Shown here in pieces: positions 7,116 through 22,809 of a DNA stretch of 27,286 nucleotides. The stretch spans positions 1-27,286 of IMG/VR virus record IMGVR_UViG_3300040751_003522; one strand, given 5' to 3'. Each line of letters opens with the position of its first letter. Position 1 is the first letter of the stretch. Below the pieces are notes generated by a model. The model ran no database searches. It saw only the letters and a list, made by a program, of their open reading frames with translations, and was not told where the DNA came from. The DNA is from a virus. Made by a program: the position numbers and the translations under genes.

Positions 7116-7667
7116 ATGAAATTACAGCACATAACAGAATCTAAAAATAGAGAAAAACAACTGGAAGTGGCAAAGTTGCCATACAAAATGACGGACCTTT
7201 CACCGGTACTGTCAGAAGAAAATATTGATTATCATTACAATGTACTCACTAAAGGTTACGTGAGAAGATACAACGAAGGCGAAGGTGATCCAGATTTTAA
7301 TTATGGAGGAGCAACACTTCACAATATGTTCTGGCTTCAACTCCAAGCACCCAAACCGGGCAACAAACCCACAGGTGCTATCAAAAATTTAATTGAAGAC
7401 GCACACAAATCTTTTGATGCTTTCAAAAAAGAATTAATTCGTACTGCCATGACCATTCAAGGTTCTGGTTGGGTATACATTGCCAAAAACGGATCAATTA
7501 AAACCACACCAAATCAATCATACAAATCAGACATACTAATGCCAATTGACATGTGGGAACATTCATTTTCGGATTATGTTCCTGCCAAGGATGCCAAAAA
7601 GAAATACTTAGAAGGCATCATGAGAATAATTAATTGGGAGTCAATCAATTTAAGATTACAATCTTAA
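7116..7667 (+). CDS. sod: Fe/Mn-family superoxide dismutase
   Basis: An iron/manganese superoxide dismutase, converting superoxide to oxygen and hydrogen peroxide. After a short phage-type leader (residues 1-19) the protein follows the family from end to end: LPYKMTDLSP (21-30), IDYHYN with ligand His40, the gateway Tyr48, GGATLHNMFW with ligand His69, a helical middle (KSFDAFKKEL), QGSGWVYIA (115-123) and IDMWEH with ligands Asp145 and His149, ending KYLEGIMRIINWESIN. All four metal ligands are present. The second-shell His-His seen in E. coli SodB (KHH) is Leu-Thr here, and a Gln (115) precedes GSGW, so the choice of Fe or Mn cannot be called. It has a late promoter box rather than an early one, suggesting production during virion assembly. 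No export signal is seen. Confidence 0.9.
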   Translation: MKLQHITESKNREKQLEVAKLPYKMTDLSPVLSEENIDYHYNVLTKGYVRRYNEGEGDPDFNYGGATLHNMFWLQLQAPKPGNKPTGAIKNLIEDAHKSFDAFKKELIRTAMTIQGSGWVYIAKNGSIKTTPNQSYKSDILMPIDMWEHSFSDYVPAKDAKKKYLEGIMRIINWESINLRLQS

Positions 7668-7670
7668 AAA

Positions 7671-7675
7671 AGGAG
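7671..7675 (+). promoter_or_regulatory. Shine-Dalgarno for the small gene at 7681
   Basis: AGGAG lies five bases before the ATG at 7681, in the 13-base gap after the SOD gene. It supports translation of this short gene. Confidence 0.75.
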
Positions 7676-7680
7676 ACAAT

Positions 7681-7854
7681 ATGATTAATCAAGTACAAAA
7701 ATGGGTTAATGCCAGAATCAAAGAAAGAACAACACTAGATGGTGCTCTTCTTGTAGTGGCAGGAATCTCATTCCTAATTTTCAAACCAATCGCTTCAATT
7801 GTGGCTTATGCGGCAATTGTGTATGGTGCTTGGACCATTTGGAAATCTGAATAA
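7681..7854 (+). CDS. Small membrane protein (57 aa)
   Basis: This short frame (MINQVQKWVN... to ...WTIWKSE) has a charged amphipathic N-terminus (residues 1-20, ARIKERTTLD) and a long hydrophobic stretch from about 21 to 53, enough for one long or two short membrane passes split by Lys-Pro at 35-36. It has a textbook SD and follows the SOD gene by 13 bases, so the two are probably co-transcribed from the late box. It resembles short hypothetical membrane proteins of marine T4-like phages; the function is unknown. It ends two bases before the convergent minus-strand gene. Confidence 0.8.
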   Translation: MINQVQKWVNARIKERTTLDGALLVVAGISFLIFKPIASIVAYAAIVYGAWTIWKSE

Positions 7855-7855
7855 T

Positions 7856-8143
7856 TTACAATTCGTTAATTTTTTTCAAACTAGAGGCGTCCATTTTAAA
7901 GATTTTTCTTTGGTGGGCGCCTTGTTTTTGAGCAAATCTTTTAGGATCACAGTTGTTGCACACATGCTTGTAATAATTACTGACCCTTTTGACTTGAATT
8001 TGACCTTTTGATCTTGTGAATTGATTGTCACACTGATCACACTTGAACAGATACAGTGTTTTAACTCTTTTACAAACATGTTTTTTGCCCAATTTACTAG
8101 TGCGTTCTGTGTGGGAAGTTTCTTTTAATTCTTTAATAAACAT
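7856..8143 (-). CDS. Zinc-ribbon-like small protein (minus strand)
   Basis: This is the only convincing gene on the minus strand. From the ATG at 8143 it encodes 95 residues; a TTG at 8170 would add nine. Two Cys pairs, CDQC (in LFKCDQCDNQF) and CNNC (in KHVCNNCDP), about 25 residues apart, form a likely four-Cys zinc site. Basic residues surround them (KKHVCKRVK, RSKGQIQVKR, and a basic C-terminus). The layout suggests a small DNA- or RNA-binding protein; some phage HNH nucleases carry similar ribbons, but no HNH catalytic motif is visible. The region upstream on its strand contains TGTAAATA (8156-8149), a weak late-box relative five bases before the ATG. It converges on the 57-aa gene with one base between the stops. 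Confidence 0.7.
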   Translation of the reverse strand: MFIKELKETSHTERTSKLGKKHVCKRVKTLYLFKCDQCDNQFTRSKGQIQVKRVSNYYKHVCNNCDPKRFAQKQGAHQRKIFKMDASSLKKINEL

Positions 8144-8176
8144 ACAATTATTTACATTAGGATTTATCAATTAATC

Positions 8177-8184
8177 AATAAATA
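8177..8184 (+). promoter_or_regulatory. possible late promoter box for the IscA-like gene and the giant fibre
   Basis: AATAAATA differs from the GATAAATA boxes by its first base and lies 12 bases before the ATG at 8197. It is the only late-box candidate upstream of the 2215-aa fibre gene, which overlaps the IscA-like gene. Confidence 0.45.
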
Positions 8185-8196
8185 ATTGTTGAAAAG

Positions 8197-15190
<6,994 letters not shown>

Positions 15191-15191
<1 letters not shown>

Positions 15192-15661
15192 TGGCACAAC
15201 AAAATATAAACATTGGATCAAGTGCAAACAAGGGCGATGGTGATCCGTTAAGAACGGCTTTTACAAAAATTAATTCTAACTTTACTGAACTATATGGTAA
15301 AGTTACTATACTTGAAGGTGGTGGCGTTGCAATACAACGTGATACACAAGGAAGTATATTTGGCGATGATTCAACTTTACTTGTGGATGCTGTAAACAGT
15401 TTAATACCAAGTTCAGTATTGTCAGGTGCTCTGCCGGCACTGGACGGTTCAGCACTTACAGGTGTTATAACAACAGAAACAGATCCAGTAGTAGGAGCAA
15501 TCACAGGAATAGTAAAAGCAGATGGGGCCGGCAATATTTCGGCGGCAGTGGCAGGAACAGATTACTTGGTAACAGAAACAATTGATTTAGCAACATTGCA
15601 AGGTGAAGTAGCGGCAAGTGTTGACTTTGCAGATTTTAAAACAAGGATAGCGGCATTATAA
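15191..15661 (+). CDS. Short fibre-like protein with shared N-terminal module
   Basis: A 156-residue structural protein starting with the shared module (NINIGSSANKGDGDPLRTAF, then KINSNFTELYG, residues 5-36). This is followed by a short coiled-coil-like stretch (KVTILEGGG) and a Ser/Ala/Gly-rich body with ALPALDGSALTG and ADGAGNISAAVAGTDYL motifs characteristic of phage fibre shafts. Its ATG overlaps the stop of the giant fibre gene (TAATG). The small size suggests an adaptor or fibre-tip accessory, perhaps assembling with the neighbouring large fibres. The structural role is inferred from the module and context. Confidence 0.75.
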
Positions 15662-15664
15662 GGA
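15660..15664 (+). promoter_or_regulatory. Shine-Dalgarno for the gene at 15672
   Basis: AAGGA overlaps the end of the previous gene and lies seven bases before the ATG at 15672. GATAAAAA (15663-15670), one base from the late box, overlaps it, but it abuts the ATG too closely for a promoter and is probably chance. Confidence 0.5.
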
Positions 15665-15671
15665 TAAAAAT

Positions 15672-17351
15672 ATGGCAAATAGAATACCACTTATTGTAGA
15701 TCAAAACGATGGCAACAAGATAAAAGAATTACCAGCAGGTGATAATCTTGATTTAACTAATTCGGGCATTGTTAATGCCAGCAGTATCGAAACAGGCACA
15801 ATTTCGATAAGCGGTGTAAATTTTTCAGGATCATACAACGATCTTACAGGCAAGCCAACCATTCCAACAGATGTTGCCAGTCTAACAGATGTCACCAATA
15901 GAATTCCAACACAACTGACACAGTTGAACATTTCAGATGGAAACGTGGGACAGTTTTTACAAACAGATGGAGCAGGCAATTTTTCATTTGCCACAATCAC
16001 ACAGTCAGGTGGAGACACCATAGTTGTACAAGGTGGAGACATAACTGGCATTCAGGTAACAGGTGATGATTCCGTACCAATCACAGTGGCAGGAAACAAC
16101 ACCGTAAAATTTGAAGGTGCTGGCACAATTACCACATCAGCCGCAGATGTTGACGGAACAACAGTGTTGACCATAACAGGTGTGGACAGCAACACCACAT
16201 ACACAGTGAACTTGGAAGAAGGTTTAACTGCGGACACAAAACTTTTACAATTAGTTTCAAATGCGGCTGTAACAGATTCAGTGGTATTCAAAGAAGGAAA
16301 CAATGTTACATTAGGAAGAGATGGAGACACACTCACTATCAATGCCACAAACACAGTTAATTCTTACACCATATCAGCAGAAGAAAATATTTCAGAACAA
16401 ACCACATTGAGATTAAGTGAGGCAGGTGGTGCTATTGATGAAGTTGTATTTGCAAGTGGCACAGACATCAACGTTGTGAGAACAGATGCAGGCACAATCA
16501 CAATCAACAGCACATTCACAGAAACAGATCAAAATTTAATTCAAACAGTCACAGCAGACACAGGCAGTTTCACAGCAACCACAGCCACAGATTCAATCAC
16601 ATTGGAAGGTGGTGCAGGTATTACCACATCAATTTCAAGTGATGTTGTGAGTATTGCATTTGATGGCAGTAACATTAACTCTTTACAATTTGCACAAGGT
16701 GTTGCAATTAATGAATTCAGTTCAGATGCAACATTGTCTGGAAATTCTACTTCTGCTGTGCCAACAGAACAAGCAGTGAAAACTTATGTGGACACCGAAA
16801 TCGCAGGAATCGAATTAGGAGGTGGTGGAGGAAATGCATTTGGAAACATTGTGGTGGACGGACAATCCACTGTGGGTGCTGACCAAGCCACAGACAATTT
16901 GACTTTCGTTGCAACCAATAACATTGAAATAACCACAGATGCAACTGGCGACAGTGTGACGTTTGCTGTAGATCCTGCAGGAGCCAACACTCAACTACAA
17001 TGGAACAACAACGGTGTGTTAGGAGCCAGTTCTGCAATGTCGTGGAATAACAACAACAACACATTGTCGGTTGAAAATATAGTAGCAACCTCTATTGAAA
17101 CAAACACACTTCAAGCACCATCCAGTTTAGTAGGCACTTACACAATTTCATCACCAACCACAATAACACTTGATCCTGTTTCAGAAGTGCAATTAGATGC
17201 ACCTATGAAATTGCAAAATAAAACTTCAGCACAATTGGCAAGTTTCGTTGCGAGTGCAGGTTCAATAGTTGCTGTGAGTGATAACAGTTACAAACCTGCT
17301 TACTACAATGGCAGTGTTTGGAAGTATGTGGTTGATGATACCAACGTGTAG
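15672..17351 (+). CDS. Tail-fibre-like structural protein (559 aa)
   Basis: A fibre protein built of low-complexity beta repeats rich in Thr, Asn, Ser, Val and Gly. The N-terminus (residues 1-60) carries RIPLIVDQNDGNKIKELPAGD and a YNDLTGKPTIPT element, a common linker in phage fibres. The middle contains several near-repeats of the pattern S-Y-T/I-x-x-E-x-L-x-x-x-x-x-L-x-L (about 175-260). Near 340-375 an INEFSSDATL..PTEQAVKTYVD module matches one in the giant fibre, followed by a GGGGG hinge (about 382). The C-terminus ends with AYYNGSVWKYV, a fold often ending phage fibres. No enzymatic motif, signal or membrane segment is present. An SD at 15660 supports the start. Confidence 0.8.
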   Translation: MANRIPLIVDQNDGNKIKELPAGDNLDLTNSGIVNASSIETGTISISGVNFSGSYNDLTGKPTIPTDVASLTDVTNRIPTQLTQLNISDGNVGQFLQTDGAGNFSFATITQSGGDTIVVQGGDITGIQVTGDDSVPITVAGNNTVKFEGAGTITTSAADVDGTTVLTITGVDSNTTYTVNLEEGLTADTKLLQLVSNAAVTDSVVFKEGNNVTLGRDGDTLTINATNTVNSYTISAEENISEQTTLRLSEAGGAIDEVVFASGTDINVVRTDAGTITINSTFTETDQNLIQTVTADTGSFTATTATDSITLEGGAGITTSISSDVVSIAFDGSNINSLQFAQGVAINEFSSDATLSGNSTSAVPTEQAVKTYVDTEIAGIELGGGGGNAFGNIVVDGQSTVGADQATDNLTFVATNNIEITTDATGDSVTFAVDPAGANTQLQWNNNGVLGASSAMSWNNNNNTLSVENIVATSIETNTLQAPSSLVGTYTISSPTTITLDPVSEVQLDAPMKLQNKTSAQLASFVASAGSIVAVSDNSYKPAYYNGSVWKYVVDDTNV

Positions 17352-17355
17352 GAGA
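17350..17355 (+). promoter_or_regulatory. Shine-Dalgarno for the subtilase gene
   Basis: AGGAGA overlaps the TAG stop of the fibre gene and lies five bases before the ATG at 17361, so the protease is translated from the structural operon. Confidence 0.75.
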
Positions 17356-17360
17356 CATTA

Positions 17361-19013
17361 ATGTCTGAAAAAGAATACATCGTCACAGTAAAAAAAGATA
17401 TCAATTGGCGTGATGTGCATAATGAAATTATCAACGACACCAGTGCCAATGGTGCTGTGGATTCAAACATTGTGCCAGACCGATCATGTGAATGTGTCAA
17501 GGAAAGAGCAAATAATCCAAGAAACACACACTACAATTTAACTGAAGACGAAGCAATGAAACTGGCCCTGGATCCAAGAATATTGGCTGTTCAAGCAGTT
17601 GATGACATTCCGGAACCTTTACCACGTGCATTTCAAGATGGAAATTTTAATAGAAGTTCAACTTCAACAGGCACTCAAGACAATTGGGGATTGTTAAGAC
17701 ACATTAATCAAACCAACATATTCAACAACAGCCTGTCAGATCCAGGTGGTACTTATGATTATGTGTTGGACGGCACTGGGGTTGATATGGTTATTGTTGA
17801 CACAGGAATTCAAGTAGGTCATCCAGAATGGGAAGATGCAGACGGTAACACAAGATTGCAACAGATTGATTGGTTCGCAGAGTCAGGTGTGTCTGGCACA
17901 CAGCCTGCTAACTTCTACACAGACACAAATGGTCATGGCACACACTGTATTGGAACCATGGCAGGTAAAACATTTGGATGGGCCAAGAATGCTAAAATCT
18001 ACAACATCACTCTATATGCTAATTCAGGAAATAATATCAGTTGGGACAACACGATTGATTGTCTCATAGGTTGGCACAACAACAAACCAATCGATCCTAA
18101 CACGGGTACAAAAAGACCCACAGTGGTCAACATGAGTTTTGGATATGTTTGGTATATCAGTGCTTCCACTCAGCCAAATCAAGTTAAATTTTCTAACCCT
18201 GGCACAGGTTATGACATCACAGGAGGACGTTACAGAGGCGTTGCACACAATGATAATTTCTTAAGCAATTTAGATGATAAAGGTTTACTAGGTGAATTTC
18301 AAGGGGGATCAACTTATGGTTATCCAAGAAAATATGCTTCCATAGACGCTGATGTTGAAGTGTTGATCAATAATGGTATCAATGTTTGTTGCGCCGCAGG
18401 AAATGATTCTATGAAAATAGATGTTCCGGGAGGAGTCGACTATGACAATTACATTTCAATTGATGCTGGTGGCAGTGCTTACTACATGTATTATCACCGA
18501 GGAGGTTCACCATCTGTGAATGAAGGTGGAAACACATTAAGTGGTCCTAATGTTACTGATGATAATCCTGTAGGAGATTTAAATGAAGGATTCATGGTGG
18601 GAGCATTGGAAAACAGTGATGTATTAGATGGCTCAACATATCTAGATAAGAAAACAACATTCAGTCAATCCGGACCAGCAGTAAACATTTATACAGCAGG
18701 TAGATACATCATCAGTGCCCAACCCAACAATCAAGGTTCTTCTTATTATTTAGATGCCAATTGGCGTCAGGCAAAATATTCAGGTACTTCCATGGCGGCT
18801 CCTCAAATGTGTGGAATGATAGGTTGTTTACTACAAGCACATCCTGATTGGACACCATCTCAAGTAAAAAAATTTTTCGAAACAAATGCAGTTGCAAACT
18901 TAAATGATACCGGCAACACTGATGATTACACCACAAACAGTACCATACACGGTGGGCCAAACAGAGTGGCTTATTTTCCTCTTAAAGGTCAGAGACCATT
19001 TAGCATAGGATAA
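17361..19013 (+). CDS. Subtilisin-like serine protease (peptidase S8)
   Basis: A complete subtilase. The catalytic triad is visible: Asp147 in VDMVIVDTGIQ, His192 in NGHGTHCIGTMAG and Ser477 in YSGTSMAAPQMCG. The oxyanion Asn348 lies in CAAGNDS. The N-terminal about 90 residues (YIVTVKKD..., then NLTEDEAMKLALDPRILAVQ) look like a propeptide of the inhibitor I9 type, which would be removed on maturation. An insertion of roughly 60 residues (about 270-330) and a Gly/Tyr-rich stretch (about 365-395) separate the core blocks. There is no Sec signal peptide, so the enzyme is either cytoplasmic or carried in the virion. It sits between fibre genes with its own SD, suggesting a virion-associated role: processing fibres, or digesting host surface protein. 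All catalytic residues are intact, so it should be active. Confidence 0.95.
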   Translation: MSEKEYIVTVKKDINWRDVHNEIINDTSANGAVDSNIVPDRSCECVKERANNPRNTHYNLTEDEAMKLALDPRILAVQAVDDIPEPLPRAFQDGNFNRSSTSTGTQDNWGLLRHINQTNIFNNSLSDPGGTYDYVLDGTGVDMVIVDTGIQVGHPEWEDADGNTRLQQIDWFAESGVSGTQPANFYTDTNGHGTHCIGTMAGKTFGWAKNAKIYNITLYANSGNNISWDNTIDCLIGWHNNKPIDPNTGTKRPTVVNMSFGYVWYISASTQPNQVKFSNPGTGYDITGGRYRGVAHNDNFLSNLDDKGLLGEFQGGSTYGYPRKYASIDADVEVLINNGINVCCAAGNDSMKIDVPGGVDYDNYISIDAGGSAYYMYYHRGGSPSVNEGGNTLSGPNVTDDNPVGDLNEGFMVGALENSDVLDGSTYLDKKTTFSQSGPAVNIYTAGRYIISAQPNNQGSSYYLDANWRQAKYSGTSMAAPQMCGMIGCLLQAHPDWTPSQVKKFFETNAVANLNDTGNTDDYTTNSTIHGGPNRVAYFPLKGQRPFSIG

Positions 19014-19016
19014 ATA
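19009..19016 (+). promoter_or_regulatory. T4-like late promoter box
   Basis: GATAAATA contains the TAA stop of the protease gene and ends five bases before the ATG at 19022. T4 spacing puts the transcript start on the ATG. Confidence 0.7.
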
Positions 19017-19021
19017 TTGAT

Positions 19022-19717
19022 ATGACAGTAAGCACAATCAACATTGGTAATATAGCAAACGACGGTACAGGTGATGATCTAAGAGAAGCGTTTATCAAAG
19101 TAAACAACAACTTCTTGGAATTGGATGCACGTAATCCTGAGCAAACCACAGCATCAAATCAGTTTGCTGATTCAGTTACAACTGCTGGCGTGTTTAAAGA
19201 AAAAGATGGTTTCAATTTAAAATTCAAAAACATCACAGCAGGTCAAAACATAACACTGGCTGTAGATGACAATCAAATCACAATCAATACAACAGGTATT
19301 GTGTCCCTTCAATACACAGCAGATGCAGGTGTAATAAATCCTATTGGAGCAACGGATCTTTTCAAATTTGCAGGAGCAGGTGGAACAACAACGACTCTTG
19401 GTGTAAATGGTAACAGCATCAAGCAACTCACAATAGACTCAAGACTAGCAAATGAATCTAATCCATCTTTGGGTGGCACATTGAATGCCAACAACAATCA
19501 AATAGTTGGAATAAGCACCTTACAAGTAGGTAATATTGATGCCTTAATAAAAGGACAAGATGTAACTGATCTAGATTCATTGATTGGTTTTAATTTTGGA
19601 ACCTTAACAGCAGGTATCACCAACTGGATAGAATATTTTGAATCTATACATCCAGTAAATCTTGGCACAATTGTAACGCCAGGCACTATTGATATTGATT
19701 TAGGCTCTATAGCCTAA
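19022..19717 (+). CDS. Fibre-like structural protein with shared N-terminal module
   Basis: A 231-residue protein whose N-terminus (STINIGNIANDGTGDDLREAF, then KVNNNFLELDA, residues 3-36) is a clear copy of the module in the genes at 8544 and 15191. The rest alternates short beta motifs (ITAGQNITLAVDDNQITI, NPSLGGTLNANNNQIVG), and NPSLGGTLNANN echoes [12 protein letters not shown] near residue 110 of the giant fibre. The C-terminus (NWIEYFESIHPVNLGTI, then PGTIDIDLGSIA) is compact. No membrane segment or enzyme motif is present. The late promoter box and position support a virion protein, perhaps a fibre adaptor or tip. Confidence 0.75.
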   Translation: MTVSTINIGNIANDGTGDDLREAFIKVNNNFLELDARNPEQTTASNQFADSVTTAGVFKEKDGFNLKFKNITAGQNITLAVDDNQITINTTGIVSLQYTADAGVINPIGATDLFKFAGAGGTTTTLGVNGNSIKQLTIDSRLANESNPSLGGTLNANNNQIVGISTLQVGNIDALIKGQDVTDLDSLIGFNFGTLTAGITNWIEYFESIHPVNLGTIVTPGTIDIDLGSIA

Positions 19718-19727
19718 TACGCTTCAC

Positions 19728-19735
19728 GATAAATA
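19728..19735 (+). promoter_or_regulatory. T4-like late promoter box
   Basis: GATAAATA lies eight bases before the ATG at 19744 in a 26-base intergenic gap. Its flanks (CAC before, TAGTT after) closely match those of the box before the SOD gene. Confidence 0.7.
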
Positions 19736-19743
19736 TAGTTACT

Positions 19744-22700
19744 ATGAGCAGTCTCTGGACAGTCACAACCGGATATAATTTGGGTACTTTTGAAGAAAAA
19801 AGTACACTGGACATTTCGTTGCCTGTGAATAGTGTGGATGAAATAAAATTAATAAGTGGAAATTTACCTTTAGGTGTGACCATATCGGACACAAATATTG
19901 TAGGAACACCTTTAGAAGTTGTGCGGAGCACTCAATTTAAATTTGTGTTGCGAGCAAATTTAAATGAATCCATTGAAGATCGAACATTTTTTTTAAATTT
20001 AGAAGGTCCTGACTCACCACTATGGGCAACTCCAAAAGGAAAATTACCAATAGGAGCAAACAATCAATTGTTTGTGTTGGACAGTGCTAGAGTTGAATAT
20101 CAATTAACAGCAACAGACATTGATGTATCAGCAGGAGACACACTGGAATATTACATTCCAGATGAAGTAGGTCAATTACCTCCAGGTTTAAGTTTGAGTA
20201 AAACAGGATTGATCACAGGTGTGATAGATCCAATATTGGCTTTGGACATTGAATCGAGAACAGGCACTTATGATTCAAATGATTATGACAGATTTCTATT
20301 TGATTTCGGTGATCAAGGTGTAAGAGCGGCAAGTAGTTTTTACTATGATTTGTCAATTAACGATACTTCAAGACAACCTAAAAAATTAAATCGTAATTAT
20401 CAATTTAGCGTTGCAGTCACTGATGGTATTAATACTGTAATACGTCCATTTGAAATATTTGTCATAGGTGAAGATTTTTTAAGAGCAGACAACACAATCA
20501 TGCAAGTAGGCACAGGAACATTTACTTCAGATGGTACATACTTGAGAAAACCTCAATGGTTAACACCAAGTGATCTTGGATATCGCAGAGCAAACAATTA
20601 TGTCACACTGTTTTTAGAAATATTTGATCCTAACGCCACCCAAGGTTTATTGAGATATGTATTAGAAAATCAAAATGATGATGGCACACAAACACAATTA
20701 CCACCAGGCACAGTGTTAGACACAATAACTGGAGAAGTGGCAGGAAGAATTCCATACCAACCAGCAGTTTCTAAAAATTATAAATTCACAGTAAGTGCAT
20801 TACGATATGGCAATGAGAATGAATTAGTTGGTGTTACAATTAATCCTTTTGAAGATCAAATACAAGGCTCAGATCAATTGAAAATTGCAAAACTGTCATT
20901 GGGATTGGAAGACGGTATAGATGATTTGAATTCTTTAATCAACCAATCAATTACAGTCAACAACAAAACTTATGTGGTGTTAGCAGTTGATGGTACCAAT
21001 GATTTCTATGATGTTTTAACATTGAGCAGAGCTCTTGAAGGAAATGACTTGTTAGCATACACAAATACTGTGTACAATCCGGACACCTACAGTAGTAATC
21101 CAACACCAATTGTCAGAGCCAACAATGAAATTTTTGTGTACAATAGAATAGACAAACAAAAATATGTTGGAAAAACTTTAATTTTTTCCAGCAGTGAACA
21201 ATATGTTATTCAAGACATACAAACTGTGTTAGATGAAGGTGAACCTGCACTACAAAACATTAACGCAACAGCAATTGACAAATTGATATTGAGTAAACCT
21301 TTAGAAAGAAATTTCACTAATCAACAAAATATTAGTATAGGTGCATTCCAAGGTGATACCTATTTCAAATTATTTTTAACAGGCAGTACAGACAAAGCAG
21401 TCGAAAGCACAAAAACTTTTTCAGTAAACATTTTAGGAGAAGTAGACAGCACAATTACTTGGCAATCTGATTCGTCTATAGGATCAATCACTCCAGATGA
21501 AGTTAGCAATTACAGTATTACTGCCAACAGTACAGTTACAGATGCAAATTTAAAATATGTCTTGATAGACGGTTCTTTACCACCAGGACTATCTTTGAGT
21601 ATAAATGGAGAAATCAATGGAGCATTGGATGGACAATCTGTAACTTTTATCGATGGTGGAGATTTTACATTAGATGCAGGCTCTACCAGCATTGATAGAA
21701 AATACGATTTCACAGTTACTTCCAGAGACAGATTTGGATTCACCAGTGAAAACAAACAATTCAACATCACTATAGATGTTTCTGATCCCAAGGAATATTC
21801 AGATTTATACGTCAAGCCATTTCTTGTACAGCATCAAAGAACACTGTTTAAAGATTTTATCAGTGATCCAGATATATTCAATCCGGAAAATATTTACAGA
21901 CCCAGCGATGCACAGTTTGGTATTCAAAAAGACTTACACATGTTGGTGTATGCAGGAATTGAAACACAGAATGTGGAAAAATATGTGAGTGCTGTGGCAG
22001 TTAATCACAAACGCAGAAGATTTAATTTTGGAGATATAAAAGTTGCTGAGGCAAAATTTGAAGGAACAACCGACACAATTTACGAAGTAATATATGCAGA
22101 AATAGTTGATCAACAAGATTCTACTAATGGGCAAGTTTCTAAATCATTCCAACCTAAAGACACAAAACGAATCACAATAGATCAAACAGACATCGAGGTC
22201 CTGGATGATACCACAAGGCTAAACATTGGTGGTGCTTTTTATCAATTGTTTAATCAAGCAGGCAATCAATTGATAACCCAAGCGATAGGTGATGACTTAC
22301 AGATTGTGGCTAGAAGCGGTAATCTTGTGTTCGACGCCGAAAACGGAGAATTAATTGTGGAGTTAAGAGGTGGACTACCTGTTGTGGTTGGTAAAGTACA
22401 AAACAATGCACCAACAGATCCTTATAGAAATAGACCAATTAATAATGTGATTAAAGTTGACAGTACATTTATTAAAACCAGTGCCAGCGAAGAAAACACA
22501 AAGTACATCAGCAATATCACAAATATGCGTGATCAAGTAAAAGCAACAGGAAATACAAAAGGATCAATGTTGCCATTATGGATGCGTACACCACAAGGAC
22601 AATCAGTCACACAATTAGGATATATCACAGCAGTGCCATTAGCATACTGTAAGCCAGGTACCAGTGCAACTGTGTTGAGTGCAATTCAAAATAATGATTT

Positions 22701-22809
22701 TGATATCAAAAACATAAACTTTGAAATTGATAGATACGTGGTTTCTAAATCTAATGAAAGATCAGATCAACAATATGTGCTGTTTCCAAATTATGAGTAC
22801 AATTTATAG
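19744..22809 (+). CDS. Large virion protein with He_PIG/Ig-like repeats (1021 aa)
   Basis: A large, probably elongated structural protein. Four copies of the He_PIG-type signature (L-P-x-G-[LTV], a hydrophobic strand, then a G/I-x-G turn) are visible near residues 41-56, 145-160, 318-335 and 610-630, each followed by an F-x-[FV]-x-[VL] beta strand typical of putative Ig-like domains. Residues about 680-1021 differ: they contain the segment beginning DLYVKPFLVQHQRTLFKDF and a Lys/Arg-rich part, and probably form a separate domain. There is no signal or membrane segment. Ig-like folds in phages mostly decorate fibres or capsids and bind carbohydrate. It has its own late promoter box and is followed by another late box, so it is a stand-alone late gene. 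Confidence 0.8.
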   Translation: MSSLWTVTTGYNLGTFEEKSTLDISLPVNSVDEIKLISGNLPLGVTISDTNIVGTPLEVVRSTQFKFVLRANLNESIEDRTFFLNLEGPDSPLWATPKGKLPIGANNQLFVLDSARVEYQLTATDIDVSAGDTLEYYIPDEVGQLPPGLSLSKTGLITGVIDPILALDIESRTGTYDSNDYDRFLFDFGDQGVRAASSFYYDLSINDTSRQPKKLNRNYQFSVAVTDGINTVIRPFEIFVIGEDFLRADNTIMQVGTGTFTSDGTYLRKPQWLTPSDLGYRRANNYVTLFLEIFDPNATQGLLRYVLENQNDDGTQTQLPPGTVLDTITGEVAGRIPYQPAVSKNYKFTVSALRYGNENELVGVTINPFEDQIQGSDQLKIAKLSLGLEDGIDDLNSLINQSITVNNKTYVVLAVDGTNDFYDVLTLSRALEGNDLLAYTNTVYNPDTYSSNPTPIVRANNEIFVYNRIDKQKYVGKTLIFSSSEQYVIQDIQTVLDEGEPALQNINATAIDKLILSKPLERNFTNQQNISIGAFQGDTYFKLFLTGSTDKAVESTKTFSVNILGEVDSTITWQSDSSIGSITPDEVSNYSITANSTVTDANLKYVLIDGSLPPGLSLSINGEINGALDGQSVTFIDGGDFTLDAGSTSIDRKYDFTVTSRDRFGFTSENKQFNITIDVSDPKEYSDLYVKPFLVQHQRTLFKDFISDPDIFNPENIYRPSDAQFGIQKDLHMLVYAGIETQNVEKYVSAVAVNHKRRRFNFGDIKVAEAKFEGTTDTIYEVIYAEIVDQQDSTNGQVSKSFQPKDTKRITIDQTDIEVLDDTTRLNIGGAFYQLFNQAGNQLITQAIGDDLQIVARSGNLVFDAENGELIVELRGGLPVVVGKVQNNAPTDPYRNRPINNVIKVDSTFIKTSASEENTKYISNITNMRDQVKATGNTKGSMLPLWMRTPQGQSVTQLGYITAVPLAYCKPGTSATVLSAIQNNDFDIKNINFEIDRYVVSKSNERSDQQYVLFPNYEYNL

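Noticed and set aside
7855-7880. T-run after the convergent stops as a terminator
   Set aside because: There is a run of seven T but no GC stem before it; I cannot form a stable hairpin on either strand.
7799-8011. 70-residue plus-strand open frame across the end of the small membrane gene
   Set aside because: It is antisense to the zinc-ribbon gene, whose Cys pairs give a better explanation, and it has no SD or promoter at its start.
15663-15670. GATAAAAA as another late promoter box
   Set aside because: One mismatch to the box and only one base from the ATG, so a transcript would start inside the gene; the overlapping AAGGA is a better explanation.
16747-17088. 113-residue minus-strand open frame, Cys/Trp/Leu-rich
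   Set aside because: Composition (many Cys, Gln, His, Leu) is that of antisense reading of Asn/Thr/Gly-rich fibre repeats; no start signal or family resemblance.
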